Below are positions 39,167-50,733 of a stretch of DNA of 64,000 bases, one piece after another; the first letter of the stretch is position 1; every line of letters begins with the position of its first letter. The notes below the pieces were generated by a model that saw only the letters and a program-made list of their open reading frames with translations, did not search any database and was not told the DNA's origin. The position numbers and the translations under genes were made by a program. This stretch comes from Syngnathus acus (taxonomy: Eukaryota; Chordata; Actinopteri; Syngnathiformes; Syngnathidae), in contig NC_051093.1 of assembly GCF_901709675.1 (NCBI RefSeq), positions 6,779,053-6,843,052 of the forward strand, in the 5' to 3' direction.

Positions 39167-39691
39167 GCCCACACATATAAGTGGGCCTTCTCATCCACGT
39201 CACTTCCACCGCTTCTCTGTTCTTGGCTACCAGTCATCTTTTGGAGCAGATGGCCTGGAGATTGACTAGTGATGCAATCATTTAAAAAAAAAAAAACTTC
39301 TGTTGACCACTTCCTGGGCAAAACCTGACCAGCTGTGACTGGCACAACATCTACTCCAGTTCCATAGAATCAGTAACACCATTCAAGGCGTGTAAACAAC
39401 TTTTTACTCCACTAATGCACCAGTAGAAATTTTTGATCCAAACCATTCTATAATATACCGGGTTTTTTTTCGGCATATCCACAATGTTTGTGGAGAGCAA
39501 TGGAAGTTCATGTACGATTTTTCCCGAAATACTTGAAGAGCACATTGAATTGTATGATAGTGTGAATAGGCCCCAAAAAGAGAATCACAAATTGTACCCT
39601 GTTTGAACTGTAAATCAGACCAGTTGTGTGTGGTTTTCTTTTTTTTTGTATATAATGTTGTATTTACCATATCTTAGTAAATTCCTGGTCA

Positions 39692-39697
39692 AATAAA
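39692..39697 (+). terminator. Candidate GRAP poly(A) signal
   Basis: AATAAA about 525 bases past the GRAP stop codon, with T-rich sequence downstream. Confidence 0.5.
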
Positions 39698-40612
39698 AAA
39701 TTGTATAAATGTTTTCGGTCACAGCAACTAACTAGAGAGAGTCACAGAGTATTTCATGACAAATGTGAGTCATTTAAATAAATTCTCTTCTGAAGACTGA
39801 TCATTACTGTTGCATTCTAGCTTCCGGTGATTAAAAAAAAAAAAGTGGGGTAGCTACATATGGCCTCTTAGGAACTTTCCTGTCTAATTAAGACTGGTCA
39901 AGCTTATTTGCGTCGGTGCTTTGACGTTGTAGAAAGAAGTCATTCCATTATGTAAATCATATTCAAAAGCCTGACACACAAAGTACTCTGATGTTTTTTT
40001 GCGGATGGATTACAACAGGATGAAAGAAGGGTTGGCAATTTAATATGCTCTGACTGATTACAAGTACCAAAGTAATGGAGCGAGCAAATAGGCGGTGATG
40101 TAAGAAGGGCGGGGCAATGCTGAGAAGTGACACGTACTGCTTATGGAAAACAAGGCACATACGCAAACACCCAATAGCAAATGCGATTTAAAAAAAGTTA
40201 ATATTTGAACAGACTATTTTTTTTTTTTATTCAAACAAAAATTATATTTTAATGCTAATTAATTTAGAGAACAAATGTGTCATCCACATATTATTCAACA
40301 GATTTAAATGAGCTGCGTACGAGTAAGCGCATTCTGGGAATCGTAATATCAGTAGGAGGAAATTTTTCTGTTATTTCACATCCATATTCATGCAAATTTT
40401 GGTCACGTCTAAACTTGTCAGGGACTGTTTCAAGTGTAATTTGCATTTTGCTCTTTAAGGAAATGTTGAGTTGCACCATGCAAGTCTATCATATTGTTTT
40501 CATTAATTTAGTAAGTCTACGATGGGCTTATCTGGTACATTTAAATGTGTGTATGTTTTTATTTCACCTTTCTGTCATTCTTTGAGTAAGTTAGCTGATG
40601 TTTTAGCATCAG

Positions 40613-40614
<2 letters not shown>

Positions 40615-40645
<31 letters not shown>
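40615..40645. repeat. (CA)n microsatellite
   Basis: Uninterrupted AC/CA run in intergenic DNA. Confidence 0.95.
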
Positions 40646-40650
<5 letters not shown>

Positions 40651-42187
40651 GCCATTTTGAATAACGCAGTTGTCAGTTGACTGGTGCTATGTTAAGAATG
40701 TGGTGCTGATTCTCTCACCAGGATGTCAGATTTCAACTGGGGTAGGAAATGAGGTCACATTTGGAAATCCCCTTCGGCCGCATCATTTCAGATCAATTAT
40801 TTTTCAGTCTCATATTTCCTCGTTTGTTTTTTTTTACTTGACTTTCACGGGGGAGTTTGGATGCTGTCAAAAGGTGTGACAAAAATAGCTCTTATTTCAT
40901 TTATGCTTTAAATAGAATTTTGCCGAGTCATTTCAAAGCACGCGAGAAAAAAACAAATGCTCTTTCTGTGTGTCACATATTTACTTCACTGCTGACATCA
41001 ACAAGCAACACGCAAAAAAAGAACCTGCGACACGTGGCAAAATGTCACAGCAGTTAAATAGGGTTGCGGTGAAAGAGAAGCTAAGGCGGAAGAGAAGCAA
41101 AAAAAAAAAGAAGGGAATGCAGGGAGGAGAAGCAATACATCAACAGCAGACATGCGGGTGATAAAGTGAGAGGCAGCAGACGGGAAAGTGTCAAAGCGAA
41201 GAAGTCACTAATATTCTTGGGAAGTGAAGCCGAATACAACAGAAAAATGTGAAACCAGTTGGACCGACTTTGCAGCTTTCAGCAATCGTATGACAGGACG
41301 AACAGCACACGTCACATAAGTTGTACAAATGCTTCAAGTGTTCAAACAATTAATTAGAGTGAAGTAGGCGGCTTAGCACGGTTGCTTTTATGAGATCCGG
41401 TAATAGAGGGGAAAAAAATGGAACATTTGTCCTCAGGCATTCTATGGCAACATTTTCATTGTGTGGTATAATTTCATGAAATTTGTCCAACTTGATCTAA
41501 CAGATAATAATGACTGTGTAAACAATCCTTACACAGCTAAAAAAAAAAAAAAGAAGAACTCAGTCATGGAGTCAGCACTTTGGCTGGCTCCCTGAGGTTT
41601 GGTTTGACCTACTTTTTAAAAACCTAATAATAATACATTTCTTATATCCCGACTGGTTCTTTAAGAGACACAAAAACATAATGTTGTTAAAAGAAGATAT
41701 GCCGACTATACTGATGTCACTTCTCACTATCTTATGACATTTACTTGCACCGAAACAGACTATCATGTGACAATAATCGAGCCAGCTACATTGGTCTTGC
41801 TTCTTGAAATTTCTCCAAGGAAGTTTAAATCTGGAAAAAAAGAAGAAAAAAAACAGCCTAGGCAACTTGTGACGGCTTGTTTTGTTCTCTTCCCTTCTTA
41901 GTAGGTCTTTATTAGAAGTGCTGACATTTAGTCAGCTGAGGCATGATGTGGGTTGCCAGCGCCCGAGGCAAACTGTCTACATAACAATAACAAACATATA
42001 TAATATAGTCAACATTACCCATTGTTACTGCTAACTATAGACTATCAATATTTATCATTTATGTGATTGTAACCAATGCAGCACATACATTATTTCATTC
42101 TCAGCCACATCTGAAATGATGAAACAATTTACTGTTACTCTGCTTCCTGTCAAATAAAAATCTATCCCTTAAAAAAATCCCTTAAAG

Positions 42188-42493
42188 CAGGGGTGACGAA
42201 CTCATTTTTTTCGCCGGCCGCATTGCAGTCAGAGCTTCTTTCGGAGGGCCATTATGACTGTCAACCCAAATAAATGTATGAGCACCTCATATTATATACA
42301 GTAAAAGCTACAAAACAAACTGACAATTAATGTTTTCAAATCAGACAAGTAAAAACTGGTCAAATATTTAAAAACAAAAGCTATTATTAAAAGTGAAGAC
42401 AATTTGCAATTCTAGTAATGACACGAATTTGATGCACATAAAATGATGTGGCGGGCCGTATCTGGCCCCCGGGCCTTGAGTTTGACACCTGCG
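42188..42493. mobile_element. hAT-type MITE upstream of FAM83G
   Basis: Left end CAGGGGTGACGAACTCA, right end TTGAGTTTGACACCTGCG; the interior matches the 26663 copy over most of its length (for example GGGCCATTATGACTGTCAAC). The 8-bp flanks (CCTTAAAG and TAAATAAG) do not match, so the duplication is eroded or the edges are slightly off. Confidence 0.85.
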
Positions 42494-42779
42494 TAAATAA
42501 GCCTACAACACCTCATAACGTCACCAAAACGTTTCCAGACACTCTAAATGATTATGTGCTTCATTTTCAAAACCTCTGCGGTTCCCATGCTGGAGCAGGA
42601 AGGGGAATTCTTTAAAGAACAGGTAAAACATTGCCGCAGGTTTCTGCTGGTGGTTTTCAGCATCGCCACTAATGGTTTAATGAATCACTTAAAGGGGATG
42701 GGTGCCTTTCTTTTGTATCGGAGTCCCTCCTAAAATCTTTTTCCTCCACCCAGTGCAAGAAATCGCTGCGGGTCACAAA

Positions 42780-43079
42780 GGTGTGTCGGGTGTGTGTTTC
42801 ACTGACACCTGTCGGGCGGTTCCTCGGTAGAGGCGTGACCGACGCGCTCGCTCGCTCGCCGGCCGGTCGGGCTGAAGTGTTTCTTCCTCATTGTGAGATG
42901 CAACGGGATCGGCTCTTCATGTAACATGGAAGTTCTTTCCATGACAGTATTAGAAGAAGTCATTTTTAATCATCCCGTGTGATTCAAACGATCAAATTTC
43001 ACGCAGCTAGGACTTCACGAACTTTTTTGGAAACTTCCGTTTTGTTCTTGATTGTTTTTTTTCTCGCTTTCGTTTCATT
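42780..43079 (+). promoter_or_regulatory. FAM83G: FAM83G promoter and 5' UTR
   Basis: A CpG-dense patch at about 42835-42875 (GACGCGCTCGCTCGCTCGCC and GGCCGGTCGGG) precedes the start codon by about 200 bp, in otherwise CpG-poor DNA. No TATA box is obvious. Exact TSS not determined. Confidence 0.5.
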
Positions 43080-46000
43080 ATGGCTCTGTCTCAAATTCAG
43101 TGCCTGGACGATAACAACGTGAACCCCCGGACAAATGAGTCCAAACCGGACTTTTTGTACAGCGAGGACCAGAGGCTCGCTCTGGAGGTTCTCCTCCGCG
43201 AAGGTCGCGAGCCCTTCCACAAGTTCGTGGAGGAACGCCAAATACGGAGCTTCCTTTCGGACCTGGAGCAGGAAATGCTCACGAAGACCATGGAGCCTTA
43301 TGACCCTGGCTCAGACCTCTTCCCGGAGGATGCAGAGGAAAACGAGGACCCATTGTCGCAACACTACTGGCCCGACTTATCGGACATGTCCATCCCGCAG
43401 ATGGACCTGGGTTGGCCGCATACTGAAGCTTACCGCGGGGTGACGCGCACCACCGTGTACACGCAACCACCGCTGGAGGGTCAGACGCACATTAAGGAGA
43501 TTGTCAGAAGGATGATCGCACAGGCGCAAAAGGTGCTATAAACTTCTTTTTTTTTTTTTTTTTTGGTGCAATTTCCTACATTTGCGTGCACTTAACATGA
43601 CTTTGCAAAGTAGCACGGCGCCATCGCTTAAAGTCATGCTTCAAATGGAACTGTTATAAATACAGTATGTGGTTGCTGCACTAATATAACATTTAAAAAC
43701 AAATTTAACTCCTAAATAGCAGAATTTCATGTGTGCTACCTCAACGAATGAAGTCAGTAGTTCCCATAAAGCTCCCCTTTGACAAAAAGCAACTATTCAG
43801 AACTTTAAATTGGCCATTGACGAGAATATGTTCCAAGTGGTCTGACCTTGAACGTGATGAGCACTGGTTTGACCTTGATGGCTATACCAAACAAATAAAT
43901 GGGGGTTAGAAGTAACCTAATTCCACAGGTCGACAACATAAACAGGGAAGTGTTCTATTATTGTGTTTTTTTGCTGCCTTTCATTTCTAAATCCAAAATA
44001 TGAACCTGTCATAGTGTTGTAGGCTGTAAGTTCGAGTTCAGAGTCCAAACTTAAGCAACTCAGTGAGACAGTGTAAAGTGCGACATGATTAATCAGTCTT
44101 ATCTAAAGTGGTTCTCAACTGTTGCTACTCCAGGATTTGCAGTTTTCTTTTGACACTAACTCGTGACCCACTTTTATAAAATTTAAAAAAAATGGAAAAA
44201 ATATTTATTATTATTTCATTTTTTTTAATTTGATTTTGTTTGTTATTTTCCCAAGTCAGAGCTGTGATACAAACTAAATATCTGACTGTACTGGCTGTTT
44301 TCAGTTTATGAGTAAGTTCTATTCTTAGGGCAGTGGCATTATCCATTTTTACCAACTTCCAGTAAGGCAATAGTAAAATCAGAATTACAGTACTATAAAT
44401 CTCGATCAAATTTGTATTCATATGAAAAAACACTTCAAGGCCATACGAGTCAAATATTCCAATAAATAACAGAGCAGGCTTTTTTGTGGTACCATAAAAC
44501 GAGTACTACCGGTCGGAAAACCAGCAATAATGTGAATCACGAACCATGTTTGTGTCCTGCCCCACTTGTTATGAATCACCTACCTAAGAGACTAAAGGAA
44601 TCTCCTTCCTGTGCCTTCATGCTTTGTTAATTATTTGCATAAGTGTGCATTATGTAACGTCACTAACAGTCATCATATGCCAAAACGCAGCATTGGTGTT
44701 TTCACTAGTCTTAAACAAAATCCGTGGAAGCATTTGAATCCAATTTTCTTTTTTTTTCTCCAGGTCATTGCTGTTGTAATGGACGTCTTCACCGATGTTG
44801 ACATCTTTAAAGATTTGATCGATGCTGGATTTCGGAGGAAGGTTTCTATCTACATCTTGTTGGAAAGCACATCATTACCTCATTTCCTGTCTATGTGTCA
44901 GCGAGCCAACATGCACGCAGGACATCTTAAGGTACACTATGTATTATATCATTAAGGGCTTTATTAGTGTGGCAAAATACATTGGGAATAACTACTGTAA
45001 GATTAATATTTTAGAAAAGTCTTTATAACCTCATAACTTGGATGACGGCGGATGGAAAAGCTAATAAAAATTTTATTGGAATTGCACCCCAGGCAAAATT
45101 GTCACACATTTAAAAAGAAGTTAGTGACTTCACGATTCTTGAATCATCATTGGCTTCTAAACAACGCTGTTAACTTTTACAATATGAGGTAGAAACGTAG
45201 AAAAGAATGAGGGCACGTGCATGGATTTATTTAAGAAGAGAAAAAAAAACAGTCACACTCAAAGTCTTTGGAGGAATGAAAAGAAAGCACAAAGGCAGCC
45301 AGACAGGATTCTCAGTACCATCTGCTTCTGGATTACCAGAAAAAAAAAAAAAAAAAGCAGAAAATGCAAGTCTCGTGAGGGATCCGAGGCTCGATAAAGC
45401 TTGCGCATGACAGCCAAACATGACAAGTGAGCTCGGCTCAGCGTTTGCCAAGTCGGCTGCTTTTCTGACCGATTTACTCTGGCAACATCTGCCTTCATCA
45501 ACTCTCAGGATTCTCACAATTCCCAGCTGCATTTATTTATTTATTTTTGCATATTTGTGATGCCTCTGTGTTTGTTTACAACACAATGCAACGAGATGAT
45601 CTTGTAAATGATCCTATTTTACACAACGTTCTTTCTTTAACGCCCAAAGGCTCCAAATAAAATCTGCTGAGTTTGCTTATCACGCAAAGGAATGCACAAA
45701 GGGGAAGAGAAAGCTGTGATCATAAGGAGAGCAAAGGGGAATTTTTCACAAGACCGTGTCATGTCGTGACAAAGGAAGATATTGTCCCGGTCTTTAAACT
45801 GAATGTCCTGTTTTCAAAGGCACTCATCACAAATACAGCTTTCAATTATTTTCAATTTACAGTGACTTTGTTTTCCTAGCATACATCATATGACCAATAA
45901 TATTTCGTATTTTTAAATCATAGCACCTTCGGGTACGCTGCACAGAAGGAACAGAGTTCTACACTCGCTCCTGCACCAAGGTGAAAGGTCGACTGGGACA

Positions 46001-48573
46001 CCGATTCATGTTCATCGATGGAGACAAAGCCGTATCTGGATCTTTCAGGTCAGTTTAATTGACATGTATGCTTGAGAGTGACAAATCAATTTTTTGTCAT
46101 CATCTCTCATCTTTTGTATTTTTGGTTTGACAGTTTCACCTGGATGTCCTCACGACTGGACAAAAACCTGGTCACCGTGGTTACAGGCCAGGCAGTGGAA
46201 GCTTTTGATCACGTCTTTCGCCATCTTTACGCCACCTCAAGATTTGTTGATCTCCAGCAAGTCGCCATGGATCCAGAGCCTGAGCGTGAACCCCTCCCAC
46301 ACCTTGAACCTGTTGTGCTTTCTTCTACGAATCTAACACAGAAAATGTACAACCCCAAATATGCTTTACTTGGAGAAAATACGAGCGCTACCAGCCCCAA
46401 AGAGTCCCAGACAACAGAGGTGCCGGATACTAAGAAGAGAAGGCGAGGAAAAGGAAGTAAAGAACCCATGCAAGAAGAGGAATGCATCCATCCTGGACTT
46501 TTAAATCTAGAGAAGGCATACTTGATCCCTTACTTGCCCACCTGGCCCGAGCCTGACCCCCCAAGAGACGTTATCGGTTTTATAAACATCATGGATATGA
46601 ACAGACCGACTCAAGTGCATCTGCAACGCTCCGAGAGGTTTGAAGTCAGTCAAGCGATTCGCTTCAAAGATCCTTTCACCATGCCCAAAGAACCCATGCC
46701 AGAGGTTGCTAAACCGAGAGAGACTCATACGAAAATTGAGGAGAAGACAAATCCTCCACCATCCCAAGATCGGATCCAAGTTAAAGAGTCGATATATGAT
46801 CGGTTGCAGCGCGTGGATTCCACTGACAAACTTGAGCTTCACTCACTTTCACCTGTTCACGGTATACACTCAAATTCATCAACAGGTCAAAATGAAGGTC
46901 AAACCAAGTCCAGCAACATTGAACACATCCATCGTAGTACCGGTAATCTCGAACCCGCCTCCGAACAAAGGAAATCGTCAGAAATTCGGACTGCTGCCCA
47001 AACCCTTAACCTGCCAAGCCCCGCTGACTCAAACTCCAGAACAGAACACACAGAAACGAAAACCACACATCCGGTGGAAGCTAATCATACCGAGTCATCA
47101 CATAGCACCTCGAAAAGTCACACCTCCCACCCCTCCTCTTCCTCATCATCAAGCTCAAGTAATCAAACCCTGAAAACCTATATTACCCACCCGACTACCA
47201 AAGACAGGAATATCAGCAACGGCCCGAGCACGCCAAATAGAAGCACTCTTCAGAGGTTGAACAGCCTGACCAAAGATGAAGAAGCCATCCACAAGTCGGC
47301 TGGAGAAATCAAGTCTGCGCCTAAAATGCCTGAAAATAGTAACAGAAAAATGGGATTGCAGAAAGATGACACAAAGAGTGACGCCTTCAAGAAAAATCAA
47401 GAGGGTAAACAAAAAGAAACCTCTGCAGACAATCAGAATAAAAAATCCGTCGGACTACATGATCGAAAGGGAGGAACTCAAGTGGTCTCGGGGAACAAAA
47501 AACAAATCCAGTCAGATGCTTCTTTAGCACCAAATAGCCAAAATGTGAAGACTCCAAAAAATACTTTAGATGACATAAAAACGCTGAGACCAGTCGACTG
47601 TGATGGAAGTTCAAAGACGGTAGACGACCTTGAAAGCAAGGCTACATCGAAACAGCTCACCGATCCCGATTCTCGTAAAATACTGAATGAAAGTGAATCC
47701 AACAAGAAAACGTACCATGTCAAAGAAAACAAACCCCAACGAATATCTTACAGTCAAAGTTCCCCGTTGACTATGTGGGAGCGGATCCAAGCCGCGACGA
47801 TTGAGACGTCTACCGACAGGACGGACGCCGCGTCGACAAATTCTTCTGATAATACCGCAAACTCTGCAAAGAAGAGCATCAGGAGACTCTCGCTAGACTC
47901 CCCGCAATCTCCGAAAGAACAAACGCCAGAGAAAGCCGTCCAATCGACAAAGAGAGAACTACGGTCAAGTTCGGCCGTCAGACGCACTTCTGCTGATTTG
48001 CCTTCACGTATTCCGACATTGGAGACGACTGTTGGGTATCGCCCGGGAGCTCTATCGAGAGATCGCTCGAGACGTCTCTCGAGAGATCGCTCGAGAGATG
48101 ACTCCAAGCGTTCCTCCACCTCTGAGGAGTATGTCGAATGTAGCGACTCGCCAATCAAAGAGTTTGAAAGACACGGGAAAGCGGATACCGCCGACGACAC
48201 GGAAACAAATACGTCGGACAACGCTACGTCAAGTTCTTTATTCCTAGACTACACCGCGTATGTTGCGTTGTTTGACAACAAAACCAAGCCGACCTCAAGC
48301 AAAGAGACGCAAGGTCTTGAGAAGAAAGTGAAAATGAGGGAGAAGGAGGACGTGAGAAGTAGAGAGAGCGGAATCAAAAAGACGTCCAATCGAGATTCCA
48401 AAGGGAAAGAGAGGTGGAGTGTTGACGAATTAAAGTCAAAGACTTTGGAGAAAGAAAAGGAAGCCCAAAACCAAGCTCTCGGGAGAAAGTCGAGAACTCG
48501 GAAGGGATCGGGATCCGGCAATGTGGACAACAGAGATGGGTCGGCTAAAGAGGTCGCTGGTCAGAAGGTATGA
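43080..48573 (+). CDS. FAM83G: FAM83G (PAWS1)
   Basis: Four coding exons: 43080-43532, 44764-44931, 45924-46048, 46134-48573, giving 1061 residues; human is about 820. Residues 1 to about 300 form the DUF1669 domain, a phospholipase-D-like fold: VIAVVMDVFTDVDIFKDLID, YILLESTSLPHFLSMCQRAN and RFMFIDGDKAVSGSFSFTW. No complete HKD catalytic motif is seen, so it is probably not an active lipase. The remaining 750 residues are Ser/Thr/Lys-rich and disordered, with an 8-residue LSRDRSR- tandem repeat near 48056-48103. Known role: the DUF1669 anchors CK1-alpha, and PAWS1 modulates BMP/SMAD1 and Wnt signalling. The start has a good upstream context and the family-typical opening. The last exon ends in GTATGA, which can be read as stop or splice donor (see findings). 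Confidence 0.93.
43533..45923 (+). other. FAM83G introns 1 and 2
   Basis: Apart from the 168-base exon at 44764-44931 no coding or RNA sequence is seen. A T-run opens intron 1 and an A-run lies near 45341. Confidence 0.6.
48056..48103 (+). repeat. 24-bp tandem duplication in FAM83G coding exon
   Basis: CGAGAGATCGCTCGAGA occurs at 48056-48072 and again at 48080-48096, period 24, encoding two copies of a SRDRSR- unit. The core is also palindromic (CTCTCGAGAG), so the RNA could fold. Confidence 0.8.
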
Positions 48574-50215
48574 CGGCTACGTTTACATGCGCTCAATAAA
48601 ATCCGTTTACATGCGGACACAGTTATACGTGGGGTTTGTCATCGATTGGAATATCTCAATGGATGAAGTCACGCAAATAGATTCTTACGTTCTACCGTCA
48701 ATAAAGCACGTTATATTCACGTCACTCAACACAGGAATAAAGCAGTTTGATTTTGCACCGTGGCGGATATTTCTTTCCCGTCAATAACTTCCTTGGAGAT
48801 CCTATTCAGGTTGTACAACAATGCTGACGCTAGACTTTTGAGAAGTGCACCAACATTCTCGTCGAAAGCAAATGACCTTCTTCCTCATTCCCCCGAAAGC
48901 TACCTCAGCACAGGAACTGAGTAGAAACGATCAAGTTGAATTCCGTATTCCGTTATCCCGTATACTACATTGAGACTTCAATTATCCGAGCAGGTTTCGG
49001 TGATGTGGCAGAAAACAGGACCACTTGTCAACTTGCTTCCAGAGATGTTTTCGTTTTATTCTCAGGGCAACCAAACAAAGAAGACTTTTAAATACAGCTC
49101 CGACAGTTAATTAGATGAACTTGCTTTTCCGCCACACTGTCTGACTGGTTCAGCCAGACAGTTCAGCAACAAGACGACACGCCTAAGAGTTGTTTTCAAT
49201 CGCTCCAGAACAATAATGAAGACGGCGACAAATTACATTGATTGATATTTGTTCGCACATTCGCATCAATAACGAGTTGCTTTTGAAAGTCTTGTCACAA
49301 GATAACATTTAAAAATCAAACAGGAACATTGTATTGTTTGTTTTTGTGACTATTGGGCTATTTTCCAGTCGACGCTTATGGTGCACTTTACATTTAAAGT
49401 ACATTGAAGGTAAATATTCTGTTTTACAGAATGTTCTGTTACTCTGCTATTGTTATCACGGTACGTGCGTTTTTTTTTTTTTTTTTAAATGATTTAGTGA
49501 CTTAAGAATTCAAGTTGTGTTTTCTTTCTTGTTACTATTTATATATTCACAGTTGTCTTGGCAGAAAAAGAACGTCTATGTACAGATAAAAAGGCAACGT
49601 TTGAGTTTGAAAGTGATCTGTCTTTGTTTTCAGGACAAATAAAGCCGTTGAAGACGTCAATGAAACGGCTGCTATTTATTGACTGAAACTTTTTTTGCAT
49701 CTCAAATGTTGTGTAAATGAGGATTAGTGAGTTGATTTATTCCAAGCAGGAAATGTGTTATACTAATTGAACGTTACCATGAACATATACAACAATTCAA
49801 AAGTAAAGACTCCATTATTTATTTTTATTTTTTAGGATTTCAGGTGCATATTTCCCAAACCGTTCTTCCGACAATAGGCAAAAATACTTTTTGACTCTAG
49901 AAAGTCAGGTGACCTCAATTCTTCGACATTAGCTCTTAAATCATGGATGACTTCTTCTGAGCAGCTCGGAAAAGACTCTGCAAACTGACTTAAATCCAAA
50001 AAGCATGCATGCCTCAAGGCGGAACAAGCAGGGACGGATTAAATATCTAAGAAGTCGATCTAGCCGTCTTTTTCATGTTCAGCCCTGTCTGGAGTGTCTT
50101 AAATACGGCTTCAGTGTTAATCCGCCGTCCCATTCTTTGAATGCATATTGAACCACATTGTAGTTAATATTCCATTTAGATCGTTTCAACAAGCAGAGGG
50201 AGGACGTGCAAGTTG
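48574..50215 (+). other. FAM83G 3' UTR or last intron
   Basis: If translation stops at 48573, the 3' UTR may end at AATAAA hexamers near 48593 or 48700. If GTATGA at 48568 is a donor, this is an intron ending at TCTTTGTTTTCAG (49633), followed by a tiny coding exon GAC AAA TAA. No other gene seen. Confidence 0.5.
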
Positions 50216-50223
50216 TATAAATA
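50216..50223 (+). promoter_or_regulatory. TATA box before an orphan ORF
   Basis: TATAAATA, a full-consensus TATA box, 46 bp before an ATG that opens a 123-codon frame. The spacing would leave a 5' UTR of about 15-25 bases. Confidence 0.4.
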
Positions 50224-50268
50224 GATGGAGCGGGGATGGGCACATATTGATGCTATCAGCTAAGACCG

Positions 50269-50640
50269 ATGACGGATAACTTCCAAAGAAAAGCAAGCCA
50301 TCTATTGTCTGGACTGATACGTTTGTCAAACCTGAACAGGGAGTTAGGCGAGGCCACGCTGCGAACTCATGTGCAAAACATCCTGCAACTCCCGGAATTG
50401 GATGCAGCTCGCATTCAAATCGACATTTGGATGGCAATCATCTCGTCTCCCCGAAGCCATTTACATGGTGATGAGAGACTTGACTTTGCCATCAGACTCA
50501 CTCGCGTCTCATCAACAAACATAGGAGAGGAGATTCTACTCAATGGAGATGGGATGTCAAGGATGGCGCCGATAAAGACGAGCAAACACGTTATGCTCCG
50601 AGTCATCCATCCAACCGGGCCTTCCGAGCGCTTATCATAA
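50269..50640 (+). CDS. Unassigned 123-residue ORF
   Basis: A single-exon frame starting MTDNFQRKASHLLSGLIRLS. I do not recognise the family. The composition looks protein-like: balanced, with amphipathic stretches such as LRTHVQNILQLPELDAARIQ, no low complexity, no signal peptide and no membrane segment. The region is richer in G+C than its flanks. After the TAA the same frame stays open for 30 more codons, to TAG at 50731, including RRDDDDPTAAKRYEDN. The opposite strand is also partly open, including a short hydrophobic frame, so chance is possible. It could be a lineage-specific gene, a mobile-element relic or an exon of something larger. No poly(A) signal was assigned. Confidence 0.3.
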   Translation: MTDNFQRKASHLLSGLIRLSNLNRELGEATLRTHVQNILQLPELDAARIQIDIWMAIISSPRSHLHGDERLDFAIRLTRVSSTNIGEEILLNGDGMSRMAPIKTSKHVMLRVIHPTGPSERLS

Positions 50641-50733
50641 ATAATCATTCCTGACATACTCGTCCTTCGGCGTGATGATGATGATCCAACAGCCGCAAAG
50701 AGATACGAAGATAACAAAACACACCATCGCTAG

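Larger units (their letters stand above)
39167..42780. other. GRAP 3' UTR and GRAP-FAM83G intergenic DNA
   Basis: The GRAP 3' UTR probably runs to the signal at 39692. Beyond it I see only a (CA)n run and a hAT-type MITE. In human the SLC5A10 gene is interwoven with this neighbourhood; I recognise no exon of it here. Confidence 0.55.

Noticed and set aside
39167-43079. SLC5A10 exons expected from human synteny
   Set aside because: No transporter-like exon was recognised on either strand between GRAP and FAM83G or within FAM83G introns.
46640-48247. Other open frames inside the long FAM83G exon on both strands
   Set aside because: Overlap the 833-codon frame that continues the DUF1669 domain in phase; they are shadows.
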